Shown here: positions 16,963-26,175 of the stretch, piece after piece
Layout: the number at the start of each line of letters is the position of its first letter
How positions within the stretch are numbered: position 1 is the first letter of the stretch
From: CAJQLB01 sp905479065
Lineage (GTDB): Bacteria > Bacteroidota > Bacteroidia > Flavobacteriales > Flavobacteriaceae
DNA: 64,000 nucleotides
NCBI GenBank assembly: GCA_943846735.1
Contig: OX044364.1
Location: forward strand, 744,001 to 808,000
Reading direction: 5' to 3'
Notes under the pieces: generated by a model
Seen by the model: the letters and a program-made list of their open reading frames with translations, nothing else
The model's database searches: none
What the model was told of the DNA's origin: nothing
Translations under genes and position numbers: made by a program

Positions 16963-17976
16963 CTACATTAATTTACCTTTCATCCATGGTGCTGTATTCA
17001 AAAAATTTGCAACAGCTGATCCTGGAGGCACAATATCATCACACGCTAAACGTAAATCTTGACTTAAGCGTTGTGACATCAAAGGAATCAGATCTTTCAA
17101 ATGATCTAGAGTTCTAGGACCTATTAGTGGCGCTGTAATTCCTGGTTGGTCTTTTACCCAAAGCAGTGCCAAATGAGCCGGCGTCATGTGATGAGTTCTA
17201 GCAAGCTCAGCGAATTTATTTGCAACCTTGACAGCTTTTTCAGTAATACGTTCAGAATAAATACCTCCACGAATGTAGCGGTGTGTATCATAAGCTCCAT
17301 GCGATTTATTATTGTAACGCCCTGTGAGCATGCCCATCGCTAAAGGAGACCACACTAACACTGCTAAGTCTGCCCACTCACAGGCTGGTAAGATCTCATT
17401 TTCTGCCCTTCTGTCTAATAAATTATAAGGTAATTGTTCTGAAACTGTGAAGGCTAAGTTTTTAAAATCAGACAACATATGACTCTCCACAATTTTCCAT
17501 GATGGTGATGTCGTTGCTCCAAAATATCTAATTTTACCTTGTGAAACCAAACTTGTAAGCGCACTTAATGTCTCCTCTAACGGAACTTCCAAATCCACAC
17601 GGTGCATTTGATATAAATCAATATAATCAGTTTTGAGTCGTTTTAAAGAATCTTCACATGCTTGGATGATGTGTTTTCGAGACACCCCACAGTCATTAAC
17701 ACCCTTACCTGTTGGATAAAAGAATTTTGTTGCAATGAGCACCTGATCTCTGTGCCCATTATCTTTTAATGTTCTTCCTATAATTTTCTCAGATTCTCCC
17801 GACGCATAAGTATTGGCTGTATCGATAAGATTTATACCATGATCTATCGCGGTATTTAAAATTTTTTCTGAAATACTTTTTGAGGTCGCATTCCCAAAAT
17901 TATCTGTACCTAAAGCTATGGGTGATACCCTAAGACCGGTTCTTCCAAATTTTTTGTAAAATGAATGATCTAACAT
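16963..17976 (-). CDS. Aldo/keto reductase
   Basis: NADPH-dependent reductase with the (beta/alpha)8 fold. The 337-residue protein shows the full catalytic tetrad D52, Y57, K84 and H125 (in IDTANTY, ATKFF and YQMHR) and the C-terminal nicotinamide-phosphate region PLIGPRTLDHLKD. It resembles the YajO/Tas-like and voltage-gated-channel-beta-like group. The substrate cannot be inferred. It begins 2 bp after the stop of the secreted protein gene (17979-18692) and is presumably co-transcribed with it. Confidence 0.93.
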   Translation of the reverse strand: MLDHSFYKKFGRTGLRVSPIALGTDNFGNATSKSISEKILNTAIDHGINLIDTANTYASGESEKIIGRTLKDNGHRDQVLIATKFFYPTGKGVNDCGVSRKHIIQACEDSLKRLKTDYIDLYQMHRVDLEVPLEETLSALTSLVSQGKIRYFGATTSPSWKIVESHMLSDFKNLAFTVSEQLPYNLLDRRAENEILPACEWADLAVLVWSPLAMGMLTGRYNNKSHGAYDTHRYIRGGIYSERITEKAVKVANKFAELARTHHMTPAHLALLWVKDQPGITAPLIGPRTLDHLKDLIPLMSQRLSQDLRLACDDIVPPGSAVANFLNTAPWMKGKLM

Positions 17977-17978
17977 AA

Positions 17979-18692
17979 CTATGGTCTAATGGTCCAAATT
18001 TCATGTATGGCATTTCCCTTACTTGAAAATCCTTGATGGTGCCATTTTCCGTGATTCATTGTGAAATTAAATTCTAAACTATCCCCAACTTTAGAATTAT
18101 CTCGTGAAAAAAACTCAATGTTTTCAGTGTATTTACCATTGTATGTGTTATAAGTTCCACCACCAGTTCCCATAAATTGTTTGGTTTCTGTGTTGTAAGC
18201 AATCCATTGAAAACGTGACCCTGACAAGATTTTCATGGTCTTTCTTGGCCTATTAATGTCTCGAGACTGAACTCTACCATCTCTCATTTTTCCAGACATT
18301 AACCATGCCCCTTGTAACTTTCCAGGTGTCCCTTTATCTATTCTTTTAAATATCCTTTTATTAGCACCAACAATGTTTAATGTTGTATCGGTAATGGCAA
18401 TTTCAAAACGTACTTCGTTTCCAATTCTTTCGGGTGTTTGTGTATCAAATTCAACTTTTTCTGTCATAATATCATCATTAAGTTTCCAAGTGCCTCCATT
18501 ACACCCTATAAAATTACCTGTCTCAGATTCATAACGGCTAATGACTTGGTAACCCTCTGTGAATATGACGACATTTTTAATCAAAACACCTTGCTTCGAG
18601 GTTGTTGACATTTCCCATGCACCGATTATATTTTGTGAGTTAACTATCGCGGACGAAAAAGCCAAAATCATCAAAATTATTTTATTTATCAT
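17979..18692 (-). CDS. Secreted protein of unknown function with two repeated domains
   Basis: 237 residues with a signal peptide (MINKIILMILAFSSAIVNSQ). The mature protein is an internal duplication: IIGAWEM...GGTWKLNDD...VEFDTQTPERIGNEVRFE and LQGAWLM...GGTYNTYNG...IEFFSRDNSKVGDSLEFN line up motif by motif. GxW near the start of each half and the beta-rich pattern suggest lipocalin-like beta-barrels, each of about 100 residues. It is the first gene of a two-gene unit with the aldo/keto reductase. Periplasmic or secreted ligand binding is a guess. Confidence 0.75.
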   Translation of the reverse strand: MINKIILMILAFSSAIVNSQNIIGAWEMSTTSKQGVLIKNVVIFTEGYQVISRYESETGNFIGCNGGTWKLNDDIMTEKVEFDTQTPERIGNEVRFEIAITDTTLNIVGANKRIFKRIDKGTPGKLQGAWLMSGKMRDGRVQSRDINRPRKTMKILSGSRFQWIAYNTETKQFMGTGGGTYNTYNGKYTENIEFFSRDNSKVGDSLEFNFTMNHGKWHHQGFSSKGNAIHEIWTIRP

Positions 18693-18818
18693 GACTGTGT
18701 TATTTCTTTAAATATATTAAATATTTAAAATATAAGACTAGAAAGCTACCCAATTCATTAATTTTTAAAGTACATTTGTCATCACTTTAATAATTATTAT
18801 AATTATTAAGGTATTACA

Positions 18819-18862
18819 CAAAAAAGAATCCTATGGTATGGTCACCATGGGATTCGTCTTTT
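18819..18862 (-). terminator. Intrinsic terminator (works in both directions)
   Basis: Stem GAATCCTATGG (18826-18836) against CCATGGGATTC (18845-18855), flanked by an A-run and a T-run. It lies 25 bp after the stop of the gene fragment at 18887 and would have terminated that gene. Confidence 0.75.
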
Positions 18863-18886
18863 TTATAGAAACCTTACAGTTTACCG

Positions 18887-19174
18887 CTATTCTTCCCACC
18901 ATACAGGTGGACTGCTATCACCGTAAAATGTACAATCACCACATGGAGCTGGAACTAAAAAATAAGGACCTTCAAGTTCCTCGGGTTCATCATTATTCAA
19001 ATAAAATTTATAGTCCCTGCTTGCAAGTGCTTCGTCAAGTTGATCAAAAAGTGGTGCATAAAAATTTTCAATACCACATTGGATGGGATATGGAGGTAAA
19101 AGCTCATTTGAAAACAAATCCTCATAATTAAAATATATACGCTGCGTGTCTGCACGATTAAAATTACTGGAATC
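18887..19174 (-). pseudogene. 3' fragment of an unidentified protein gene, 5' end lost
   Basis: The frame is open from just after an in-frame TAA (19175-19177) to the stop at 18887, but there is no ATG or GTG before the internal TTG at 19115-19117. The reading (SSNFNRADTQRVYIFNYEDL, then 76 residues ending PPVWWEE) has protein-like composition: acidic, with a CGDCTFYGD motif. It is followed by a proper terminator. I read it as the C-terminal piece of a gene whose start was deleted. No family recognised. Confidence 0.5.
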
Positions 19175-19405
19175 TTAAAACTAATATTTAAAAGAAAACT
19201 CCCTGAAAACAGAAAAGAGAATATTTATTTATTAACAGAAAAAGGAATTCGATTAACTCCAATAATCATTGAATTCTCTTTGTGGGGCGATACTAATATG
19301 CGAGAATTTAATAAAATATATAATATTAAAGGTTTGAATTCAGATAAGTCTTATATCATCAAAACGGTTCAAGATAGTTATAATTCTTTGTTACTTAATT
19401 TTTAA
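19166..19405 (+). pseudogene. 3' fragment of an HxlR-type winged-helix regulator
   Basis: Without any start codon the frame reads FKRKLPENRKENIYLLTEKG, then IRLTPIIIEFSLWGDTNMREFN, and ends at TAA 19403-19405. The LTEKG wing followed by LTPIIIEFSLW is the conserved C-terminal half of HxlR-family transcription regulators; the N-terminal helix-turn-helix is absent. It faces away from the minus-strand fragment at 18887-19174, and both lose their 5' parts at the same point (about 19165-19180). Confidence 0.7.
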
Positions 19406-19417
19406 TAATGTTTGTTT

Positions 19418-20374
19418 TTATCCAATTAAAAAAAAATCAAGTGCTCTTGTTTCGTTGTAATAATAGCCTTTGAGTGTTATAAAGCCAACATGCCCACCAT
19501 GATTAGGCATTTCTAAATGAAGATTTTTATTTTCTTTTGCTTGTTTTACTGGGTAACAATCTGGTGACAAAAATGAGTCATTTAATGCGTTTATAATGAG
19601 TGTAGGGGTCTTAATATTTGACAAGAATTGTAAACTACTACATTTTTTGTAATAATCAAGAGCATCTTTAAAGCCATGAGCCTTCGAGGTGTATACGTCA
19701 TCAAAATCTTTCAAAGATTTAATTGATTTTATTTGCTCTAAACTAATTTCTTTTTGATGCTCTACTTGTTTCGCCTTAAGCCTCCCAACCAAATGTCGTC
19801 TAAAATTATCATGATAGGGTTTATTTCTTAGCTGATGTAATTCATGACATGACCCCTGCAAATCACAAGGTACAGACACCGCTACAACACCCTTAACCTC
19901 GTCAGGAACGTTATCTCTTTCACCTAAATACTTTAATATAATGTTTGCTCCTAAGCTTATCCCATGAAAAAAAATATCATCATATTTTTTTTCATAAATC
20001 AAGTGATTAATAATATCCACAAGATCTTCTGTTGCTCCCGAGTGATAACTTCTATATTTAAAATTAGGTTCGCCACTACAGCCACGAAAATTTACACAAA
20101 CAGCATCGACATTATTCTCGTTAAATAATTTTGCAGGACCTGTCATATAAGGCCTTTGACCGTGACCTTCCAAACCATGCAATAATACAATGACCTTGCG
20201 TGATTTAACTTTTGCATAACTCCAATCCAAATCAATAAAGTCTTGGTCGCTTAATATCAAACGTTCGCGTTTCTGTACTAATTTAATTCTTCTAATTAAA
20301 CCAGAGTAAACGGTTGCTATAAATCCATTCTTAAATATCAATGGTGCTTTGTAAGAGGCTGTTAACAGTGGCAT
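19418..20374 (-). CDS. Alpha/beta hydrolase, YheT family
   Basis: Cytoplasmic hydrolase of the YheT/ABHD1-3 group. The 318 residues contain the oxyanion-hole segment LLHGLEGHGQRPYM, the nucleophile elbow HGISLGANI with S140, a candidate acid in NALNDSFL and a candidate histidine in the HGGHVGF segment. The physiological substrate is unknown; family members are esterases. It follows ade by 3 bp, so it belongs to the pabB-tilS-ade unit. Confidence 0.92.
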   Translation of the reverse strand: MPLLTASYKAPLIFKNGFIATVYSGLIRRIKLVQKRERLILSDQDFIDLDWSYAKVKSRKVIVLLHGLEGHGQRPYMTGPAKLFNENNVDAVCVNFRGCSGEPNFKYRSYHSGATEDLVDIINHLIYEKKYDDIFFHGISLGANIILKYLGERDNVPDEVKGVVAVSVPCDLQGSCHELHQLRNKPYHDNFRRHLVGRLKAKQVEHQKEISLEQIKSIKSLKDFDDVYTSKAHGFKDALDYYKKCSSLQFLSNIKTPTLIINALNDSFLSPDCYPVKQAKENKNLHLEMPNHGGHVGFITLKGYYYNETRALDFFLIG

Positions 20375-20377
20375 AAG

Positions 20378-22001
20378 TTATTGAACCTCTAATGACGTGA
20401 AACTAAAATTTTGAACATCAAATAAACCTTTATCGCTTAGTTTTAATGATGGTATGACCAGTAAGGCCATAAATGACAAAGTCATAAAAGGAGCCTCTAA
20501 AGTACTACCTAATTCTTTTGAAAAAGTATCAATTTGCGCATATTTATCAGCCACTATTCGACCTTCTTGATCACTCATAATACCTGCAATTGGTAATGGC
20601 AAAATCATTTGTTTAGACGCTAGATAAGGCACATATCCCTCCCTTATACTCGACAAGCATATTTACAGCTTTACATAAGTCTTCGTCTGTAACTCCAACA
20701 ACGACAATATTATGTGAATCGTGTCCGACTGATGATGCAATAGCTCCTTCTTTTAGTCCAAAATTCTTGATAAAGCCAATTGCTGGTTTTTGATCATTGT
20801 AACGGTTCACAACTGCAATTTTCAAGACATCAATCTCAGTATTAGAAATTAAGTTGCCATTAATAATTGTTGAATTTTCAATACTAGTTCCAGTCACAAG
20901 CTCTCCATTGTATGCTTCAATTACTTTTATTTTACTAGCATTAGATTTGTATGAAAAATCTGATATCTCTTTATCAGAAATGTTAAAGTTATTAATCACT
21001 TTAAAATGAACAGGGTTTAAAAATGTTGTCCCATTATCAAACAATTTATTTCCTGAAATGTATGTGCGAATTGTTTGAAACTCATGCAAATCCTTGACAA
21101 CAAGAAAATCTGCAGAATCTCCAACACGCAACTGACCAACATCTAAATTGTAATGATTTATTGGATTAATACAAGCAACTTGTAACACTTTAAATAGGTC
21201 CATCCCTTTTTTAATAGCACGACTACACAAATCATTGATATGTCCCAAAATCAAATCATCGGGATGTTTATCATCACTGCAAAACATCATGTTTTCGTAG
21301 TACCGCGGTAATAAAGAGATTAAGGCTTCAAAGTTTTTGGCTGCACTACCCTCCCTCACTAATATTTTCATTCCTTTTTCCAACTTCTCTAATCCTTCCT
21401 CGAAAGAAAAACACTCGTGATCTGTTGACATACCTGATTGAATGTATGTGGTAAGTGATTCCCCTCGAAGTCCAGGCGCATGGCCATCCACAGGTTTATT
21501 AAATAGTTTTGCCCAGGCTAATTTTTGCATTACCTCTTTGTCTTTGTTGAGAACACCGGGATAATTCATCATCTCAGATAAATATTTAATATCATCTTTT
21601 GCCAATAGTGCCTTAATAGCATCGGAATTAATCGATGCTCCCGATGATTCATAAGCAGTAGCAGGCACACAAGATGGCGCACCGAAATAAAACTTAAACG
21701 GCGTGTTTTTACCATTTTCTATCATAAAATTAACGCCCTCTAAACCCATGACATTAGCAATTTCGTGTGGATCTGAGATTGTCGCGATGGTCCCATGAGC
21801 AACGGCAAGTTTTGCAAACTCACTTGGCACTAACATGGAACTTTCAATGTGAATATGCGCATCAATAAAGCCAGGCATAATAAATTGATTAACATCATGA
21901 TTTTTTTCAATAATTGAGGTAATTACTCCATTTTCAAATGTTACCTCTCCCTTAAAAATTCGTTGCTTACCAATATCTACAATTTGTCCTCTTTCAATCA
22001 T
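20378..22001 (-). pseudogene. ade: Adenine deaminase, frameshifted near the C-terminus
   Basis: Adenine deaminase (adenine to hypoxanthine, purine salvage). The first open piece (22001 to 20613) contains the metal-binding GFIDAHIHIESSM, DPHEIANVMG and MFCSDDKHPDD motifs. After EYKGGICALSS it stops. The family continuation MILPLPIAGIMSD, and the rest to FSFTSLEVQ, is in the +1 frame (20656 to 20378). One base too many (or two too few) around 20625-20640 separates them. Restored length would be about 540 residues, normal for the family. It may be a true frameshift, a sequencing error, or a slippage site (GTC-TAA); the first two are more likely. It is adjacent to tilS with no gap. Confidence 0.88.
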
Positions 22002-23321
22002 TTATTTTATTTCAAACTTTATAATTTTTTTCGTGCTTGAGCAAGCTGCGAAGCGTTTATCTATACGATGGTTTAAAACCCAAACTATATCATTGTCATT
22101 AGCACATAATAACCACACCTCTTCTTTATCTGACAATGATAATTTTTCATCTTTTAAAAATTTACTGATCTTTTTTTTTCCAACCATGCCATAAGGATAA
22201 AAGAAATCACCTTGTTGCCATGCTCTCAGAGTTAATGGATATGTTAAAGTACTCTCATCTAAATAGGCAACGGATTTAACCACTTTAGAGAGTCTTACAT
22301 TTCTATTAATTTCTATACTGCCAAATGGTGTCGAAATACACTTTTCTGATTGTGTGATTAGAATTGGTGGATTAATTGATTCTTTTATTTTTTGTAAAAT
22401 TAAAAAGTTTCGGTCTTTTATCAAGCGATGTGAATGAGAATATACGTACTTTCCTGACTGTGCTGTTAACAAATTCAATATAGCGTCCCATTGCGTAAAG
22501 CCATAGTCATGCAGTAATTCGTAAAGATAAGCCGAAGTATTATCAAGCTTTTGTAGTGCGACGATATCGAATATCAATTTATCATTGCCTTTTTGCTGAA
22601 TGACTGTGTGACTCACATCATTCAATCGATCATCAACAATAGACTTAGTTTGTTTGAGGTACGTCTGAGTTCTTTCAAAATTCTCTAATAATTGTGGATT
22701 AATTTTTTTTAAAATAGGTAGAACTTCTTGTCTAATTTTATTTCTGACATATTTGGTACTTGTGTTACTACTATCTTCGCGCCATTGCAAATTAAAGTTC
22801 TCAGCAAATTTCTCAATAGCCTCACGCTTAAATGGCAAAAGAGGTCGCACAATGTTGTCATTAACTTCAGGAATACCCAGCAAGCCATCTAATCCTGTTC
22901 CTCGAAACAAATTAATTAAAAACGTTTCAAAATTATCATCTGCGTGATGAGCCGTCACGATGTATTTAAACTTATTACCTTCTGCCAAGTCATTAAACCA
23001 AGAATAACGTAGCGATCGAGCAGCCATTTGAACACTCATTTTATACTCTTTTGCGTATTGCAAGGTCTCAAACTTTTTGACATGAACCGGGATACTCAAA
23101 TTACTCCCCAGTTGTTCAATAAATGCTTCATCATCATCACTTTCTTGTCCTCTCAAGTTAAAATTACAATGTGCTAGCTCAAAATTCATTTTCATTTGAT
23201 GACATAAATAAGCGAGTGCAACACTATCGATACCTCCTGATATCGCAAGAACAAATTTCTCCCTAAGCAGAAAAGGAAAGTTTTTCTTTATATGGTGTTC
23301 AAAAAAATTGTTCATGCTCAA
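22002..23321 (-). CDS. tilS: tRNA(Ile)-lysidine synthetase
   Basis: Modifies cytidine 34 of the AUA-reading tRNA-Ile to lysidine using ATP and lysine; essential for decoding. The 439-residue protein carries the PP-loop SGGIDS at residues 28-33, the N-type ATPase core with AHHADDNFET, and the C-terminal TilS domain (LRAWQQGDFFYPYGMVGKKKISKFL). It starts 7 bp after pabB and abuts ade. This pabB-tilS order is common in Flavobacteriaceae. Confidence 0.96.
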   Translation of the reverse strand: MSMNNFFEHHIKKNFPFLLREKFVLAISGGIDSVALAYLCHQMKMNFELAHCNFNLRGQESDDDEAFIEQLGSNLSIPVHVKKFETLQYAKEYKMSVQMAARSLRYSWFNDLAEGNKFKYIVTAHHADDNFETFLINLFRGTGLDGLLGIPEVNDNIVRPLLPFKREAIEKFAENFNLQWREDSSNTSTKYVRNKIRQEVLPILKKINPQLLENFERTQTYLKQTKSIVDDRLNDVSHTVIQQKGNDKLIFDIVALQKLDNTSAYLYELLHDYGFTQWDAILNLLTAQSGKYVYSHSHRLIKDRNFLILQKIKESINPPILITQSEKCISTPFGSIEINRNVRLSKVVKSVAYLDESTLTYPLTLRAWQQGDFFYPYGMVGKKKISKFLKDEKLSLSDKEEVWLLCANDNDIVWVLNHRIDKRFAACSSTKKIIKFEIK

Positions 23322-23328
23322 ATTTATA

Positions 23329-24618
23329 CTAATTTTCTAAAACTTCTAGCATTGCTTTTGCTTTAATCATACATTCTTCATATTCGTTCAGTGGCACACT
23401 TTTGGAGGTGATAGCGCTACCAACTGAGAAAGATACGTAGCGATTATTCGAATTGTATAAGATACTCCTTATGACAACATTAAAATCAAAATTATCTTCA
23501 GGTGTGAAATATCCGACACATCCTGAATACAAACCTCTCTTGGTTTCTTCAAGTTTTTCAATGATTTTCATAGCTGAAATCTTAGGTGCCCCAGTCATAC
23601 TTCCCATGGGAAATGTTGTCTTAATTATTTCAACAGGCGGGAGTGCCTTATCTACTTTACTTTGAATTGTCGAAATCATTTGATGGGCTTGCTTAAAAGT
23701 ATACACTTTGCAAAGTTCCTTTACTTGAACGCTCCCCTTTATAGCTGTCTTTGATAAATCGTTCCGAACTAAGTCAACAATCATGATATTTTCACTACGC
23801 TCCTTGTCATCATTTTCAAGCTGCGAAATGAGTCGCGCATCTTCTTTTGCATCTTGTGAACGTTTGGCAGTACCTTTGATTGGTTGTGACGTGACAATTT
23901 CCCCTTGCTTATAAATATAACGCTCAGGTGATGCAGAGAGTAAATAATTACTACCGTCTTTTAAAAAAGTTGCAAATGGTGGTTTTGAGATATCATTAAG
24001 TTTATTGTAGGTTTTCACCGGATTAATCGTTGCTTTTTCAGCAAAAAACTCTTGACAAAAATTGGCTTCATATATATCACCGGTATGAATGTGATCTAAT
24101 ACAGTGCCTACCTTTTTAAGATAAGTTTCTTTTTTTATTCTAGACGCTATTGTCAACTTATTGACACGAGCCTCTTTAGTTACATTTAAACGTTGAATCG
24201 TCTCTAAATCCCTCTCTACGTCTTTTTCAAAGAATTTCAAATATTGAATTTCAAGTTTATTCCCTTTTAGTAAAAATAGTTTTTTAGGCTGAAAGAAAAA
24301 CAATTCATCGAACCCCAATTCATCGCGATTTTCTGATTTTAATAATTCGATATCATTTTTAATATCATAAGTTATATAACCAAAAATCCAATCTTTTGTA
24401 ATACGTTGAAATTTGTTCAATTTGTGAAACGCATTGATCTTACTAGTTCGAATACTTGTAAACTCGTCTACTGCTAAAATCGCATCATATCGTGTATGGC
24501 TACGATCATATTGATTAGAGTCAAGCCATACAACGTTGTCAAATTGTTGACTCCAAAGTAATAGCTGTTGTTTAACTTTTCCCGTATTTAGCACGTCCAA
24601 TATGAGCTTGGTTCTCAA
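23329..24618 (-). CDS. pabB: Aminodeoxychorismate synthase component I (anthranilate synthase I-like)
   Basis: Chorismate-utilising enzyme. The 429 residues end with the chorismate-binding domain: LLSASPERY, SQPIKGTAKR, IMIVDLVRND, GSMTGAPKISAM and YSGCVGYF. The lysine in PIKGT is typical of aminodeoxychorismate synthase (folate pathway) rather than TrpE, which has PIAGT; the context next to tilS rather than trp genes agrees. It is the first gene of a four-gene minus unit ending at 19418. Confidence 0.9.
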   Translation of the reverse strand: MRTKLILDVLNTGKVKQQLLLWSQQFDNVVWLDSNQYDRSHTRYDAILAVDEFTSIRTSKINAFHKLNKFQRITKDWIFGYITYDIKNDIELLKSENRDELGFDELFFFQPKKLFLLKGNKLEIQYLKFFEKDVERDLETIQRLNVTKEARVNKLTIASRIKKETYLKKVGTVLDHIHTGDIYEANFCQEFFAEKATINPVKTYNKLNDISKPPFATFLKDGSNYLLSASPERYIYKQGEIVTSQPIKGTAKRSQDAKEDARLISQLENDDKERSENIMIVDLVRNDLSKTAIKGSVQVKELCKVYTFKQAHQMISTIQSKVDKALPPVEIIKTTFPMGSMTGAPKISAMKIIEKLEETKRGLYSGCVGYFTPEDNFDFNVVIRSILYNSNNRYVSFSVGSAITSKSVPLNEYEECMIKAKAMLEVLEN

Positions 24619-24683
24619 TATAATTTGATTTATTTAAAAGGTTACAAAGTTAGGATAAATAAGGACGTTAACACAGAATAACA

Positions 24684-24691
24684 TATCTTTG
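24684..24691 (+). promoter_or_regulatory. -7 box of the helicase promoter
   Basis: TATCTTTG matches the Bacteroidota -7 consensus TAnnTTTG exactly and lies 18 bp before the GTG start at 24709, giving a leader of about ten bases. The upstream -33 TTG is not obvious. Confidence 0.45.
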
Positions 24692-24708
24692 TGAACTAAA
24701 TTTTTGAT

Positions 24709-26067
24709 GTGAATTTTTCAGATTTAAACTTAACAACGCCTTTACTTAATGCCATTGAAGATTTAGGTTTTCTGCACCCGACACCTATTCAATTTAATTC
24801 TTTTAACATTATAAGTTCAGGTAAAGATGTTGTTGGAATTGCACAAACAGGAACAGGGAAAACGTTTGCCTATGCATTACCAATTTTAAGAACCTTACCG
24901 TTTAGCACACAAGATCATCCAAGAGTACTCGTTTTAGTTCCTACCCGAGAACTGGTTGTTCAAGTGACAGAAGAATTTAAAAAAATGGCAAAATACTCTA
25001 ATGTTAGAATACTTGGTATCTACGGAGGCACTAACATTAATACGCAAAAACAAGCGGTTTCCGAAGGAGTTGATATTTTAGTTGCAACACCAGGGCGCCT
25101 TTACGATTTGGCTCTGACACATGTCTTACAATTAAAGACTATTCAAAAGTTAGTAATTGATGAGGTTGACGTTATGTTAGATTTAGGTTTTAGACACCAA
25201 CTTCTCAATATATTTGATTTATTACCTGAACGACGACAAAATATCATGTTTTCAGCAACAATGACTAAAGATGTCGATGTGCTAATTTCAGAGTTTTTCA
25301 TCAAACCGACTCGTATCTCAATTGCGCTTTCGGGAACTCCTCTTGAAAATATTTCCCAGAAACGTTACAAAGTACCCAACTTCTACACGAAGGTAAATTT
25401 ATTGAATCACCTACTTGAAGATTCGGAGACTTTTAATAAAGTTTTAATTTTTGTTGCTTACAAACGCATGGCCGACCGATTATTTAATCAAATTGAAGAA
25501 TCTTTCTACGGTCAGTCCTGTGTGATCCATTCAAATAAAACTCAAAATTATAGGTTGAGAAGTATTGCACAATTTGAAAAAGGTGAGCAACGTATATTAA
25601 TTGCAACTGATGTCATGGCAAGAGGCTTGGATATTGATGATATATCCCACGTTATAAATTTTGACACTCCTGATTATCCAGAAAATTATATGCATCGAAT
25701 CGGTAGAACAGGACGTGCTGAAAAAGAAGGACACTCAATAGTTTTTAGTACAATGTCTGAAGAACATTCTGTTGAAAATATAGAGAATTTAATGAAAATG
25801 AAAATTTCATTAATTACGATGCCTGAAATCATCACTATCTCTGATGAACTAATCGAGGAAGAGCGACCAAAACATCGTGAGCACTATAATCCTATAAAAA
25901 GACCCACTGATGATGATGCACCAGGACCAGCATTTCATGAAAAATCAGAGAAAAATTCAAAGGAAAATTTGGGAGGGTCCTACAAATTCAAAATTGCAAA
26001 AAAATATAAAAAACCAAAAACACGTGGTGATAAGAATTTCAACAAACGCAATAAGAAACGTCGATGA
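24709..26067 (+). CDS. DEAD-box-type RNA helicase with DEVD motif (RhlE-like)
   Basis: ATP-dependent RNA helicase for ribosome assembly or RNA turnover. The 452 residues contain the Q motif (HPTPIQ), Walker A AQTGTGKT (45-52), PTREL, TPGR, SAT, ARGLDI and HRIGRTGR. Motif II reads DEVD (151-154) in place of DEAD; the catalytic D and E are kept. A basic, unstructured C-terminal tail (KKYKKPKTRGDKNFNKRNKKRR) probably binds RNA. The start is GTG at 24709. It ends at a bidirectional terminator shared with the DUF2911 gene. Confidence 0.94.
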   Translation: MNFSDLNLTTPLLNAIEDLGFLHPTPIQFNSFNIISSGKDVVGIAQTGTGKTFAYALPILRTLPFSTQDHPRVLVLVPTRELVVQVTEEFKKMAKYSNVRILGIYGGTNINTQKQAVSEGVDILVATPGRLYDLALTHVLQLKTIQKLVIDEVDVMLDLGFRHQLLNIFDLLPERRQNIMFSATMTKDVDVLISEFFIKPTRISIALSGTPLENISQKRYKVPNFYTKVNLLNHLLEDSETFNKVLIFVAYKRMADRLFNQIEESFYGQSCVIHSNKTQNYRLRSIAQFEKGEQRILIATDVMARGLDIDDISHVINFDTPDYPENYMHRIGRTGRAEKEGHSIVFSTMSEEHSVENIENLMKMKISLITMPEIITISDELIEEERPKHREHYNPIKRPTDDDAPGPAFHEKSEKNSKENLGGSYKFKIAKKYKKPKTRGDKNFNKRNKKRR

Positions 26068-26129
26068 ATGCATTTATTAATCTCATCGCTTTCGTTAAAA
26101 TGTGAAAGACTTTCAGAACTTTACAACAT

Positions 26130-26162
26130 AAAAAAAGTGGGTATTAACCCACTTTTTTTAAC
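26130..26162. terminator. Bidirectional terminator between helicase and DUF2911 genes
   Basis: AAGTGGGT/ACCCACTT stem (26135-26142 with 26147-26154) around an ATTA loop, with A-run before and T-run after, located between two convergent genes. Confidence 0.85.
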
Positions 26163-26175
26163 AACAAATCTTGTG

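Noticed and set aside
18838..19131. 97-codon plus-strand frame
   Set aside because: Opposite to the better-supported minus-strand gene fragment and begins inside its terminator hairpin.
20613..20656. Programmed +1 frameshift in ade
   Set aside because: No known precedent in adenine deaminase and no prfB-like stimulatory context; mutation or sequence error is simpler.
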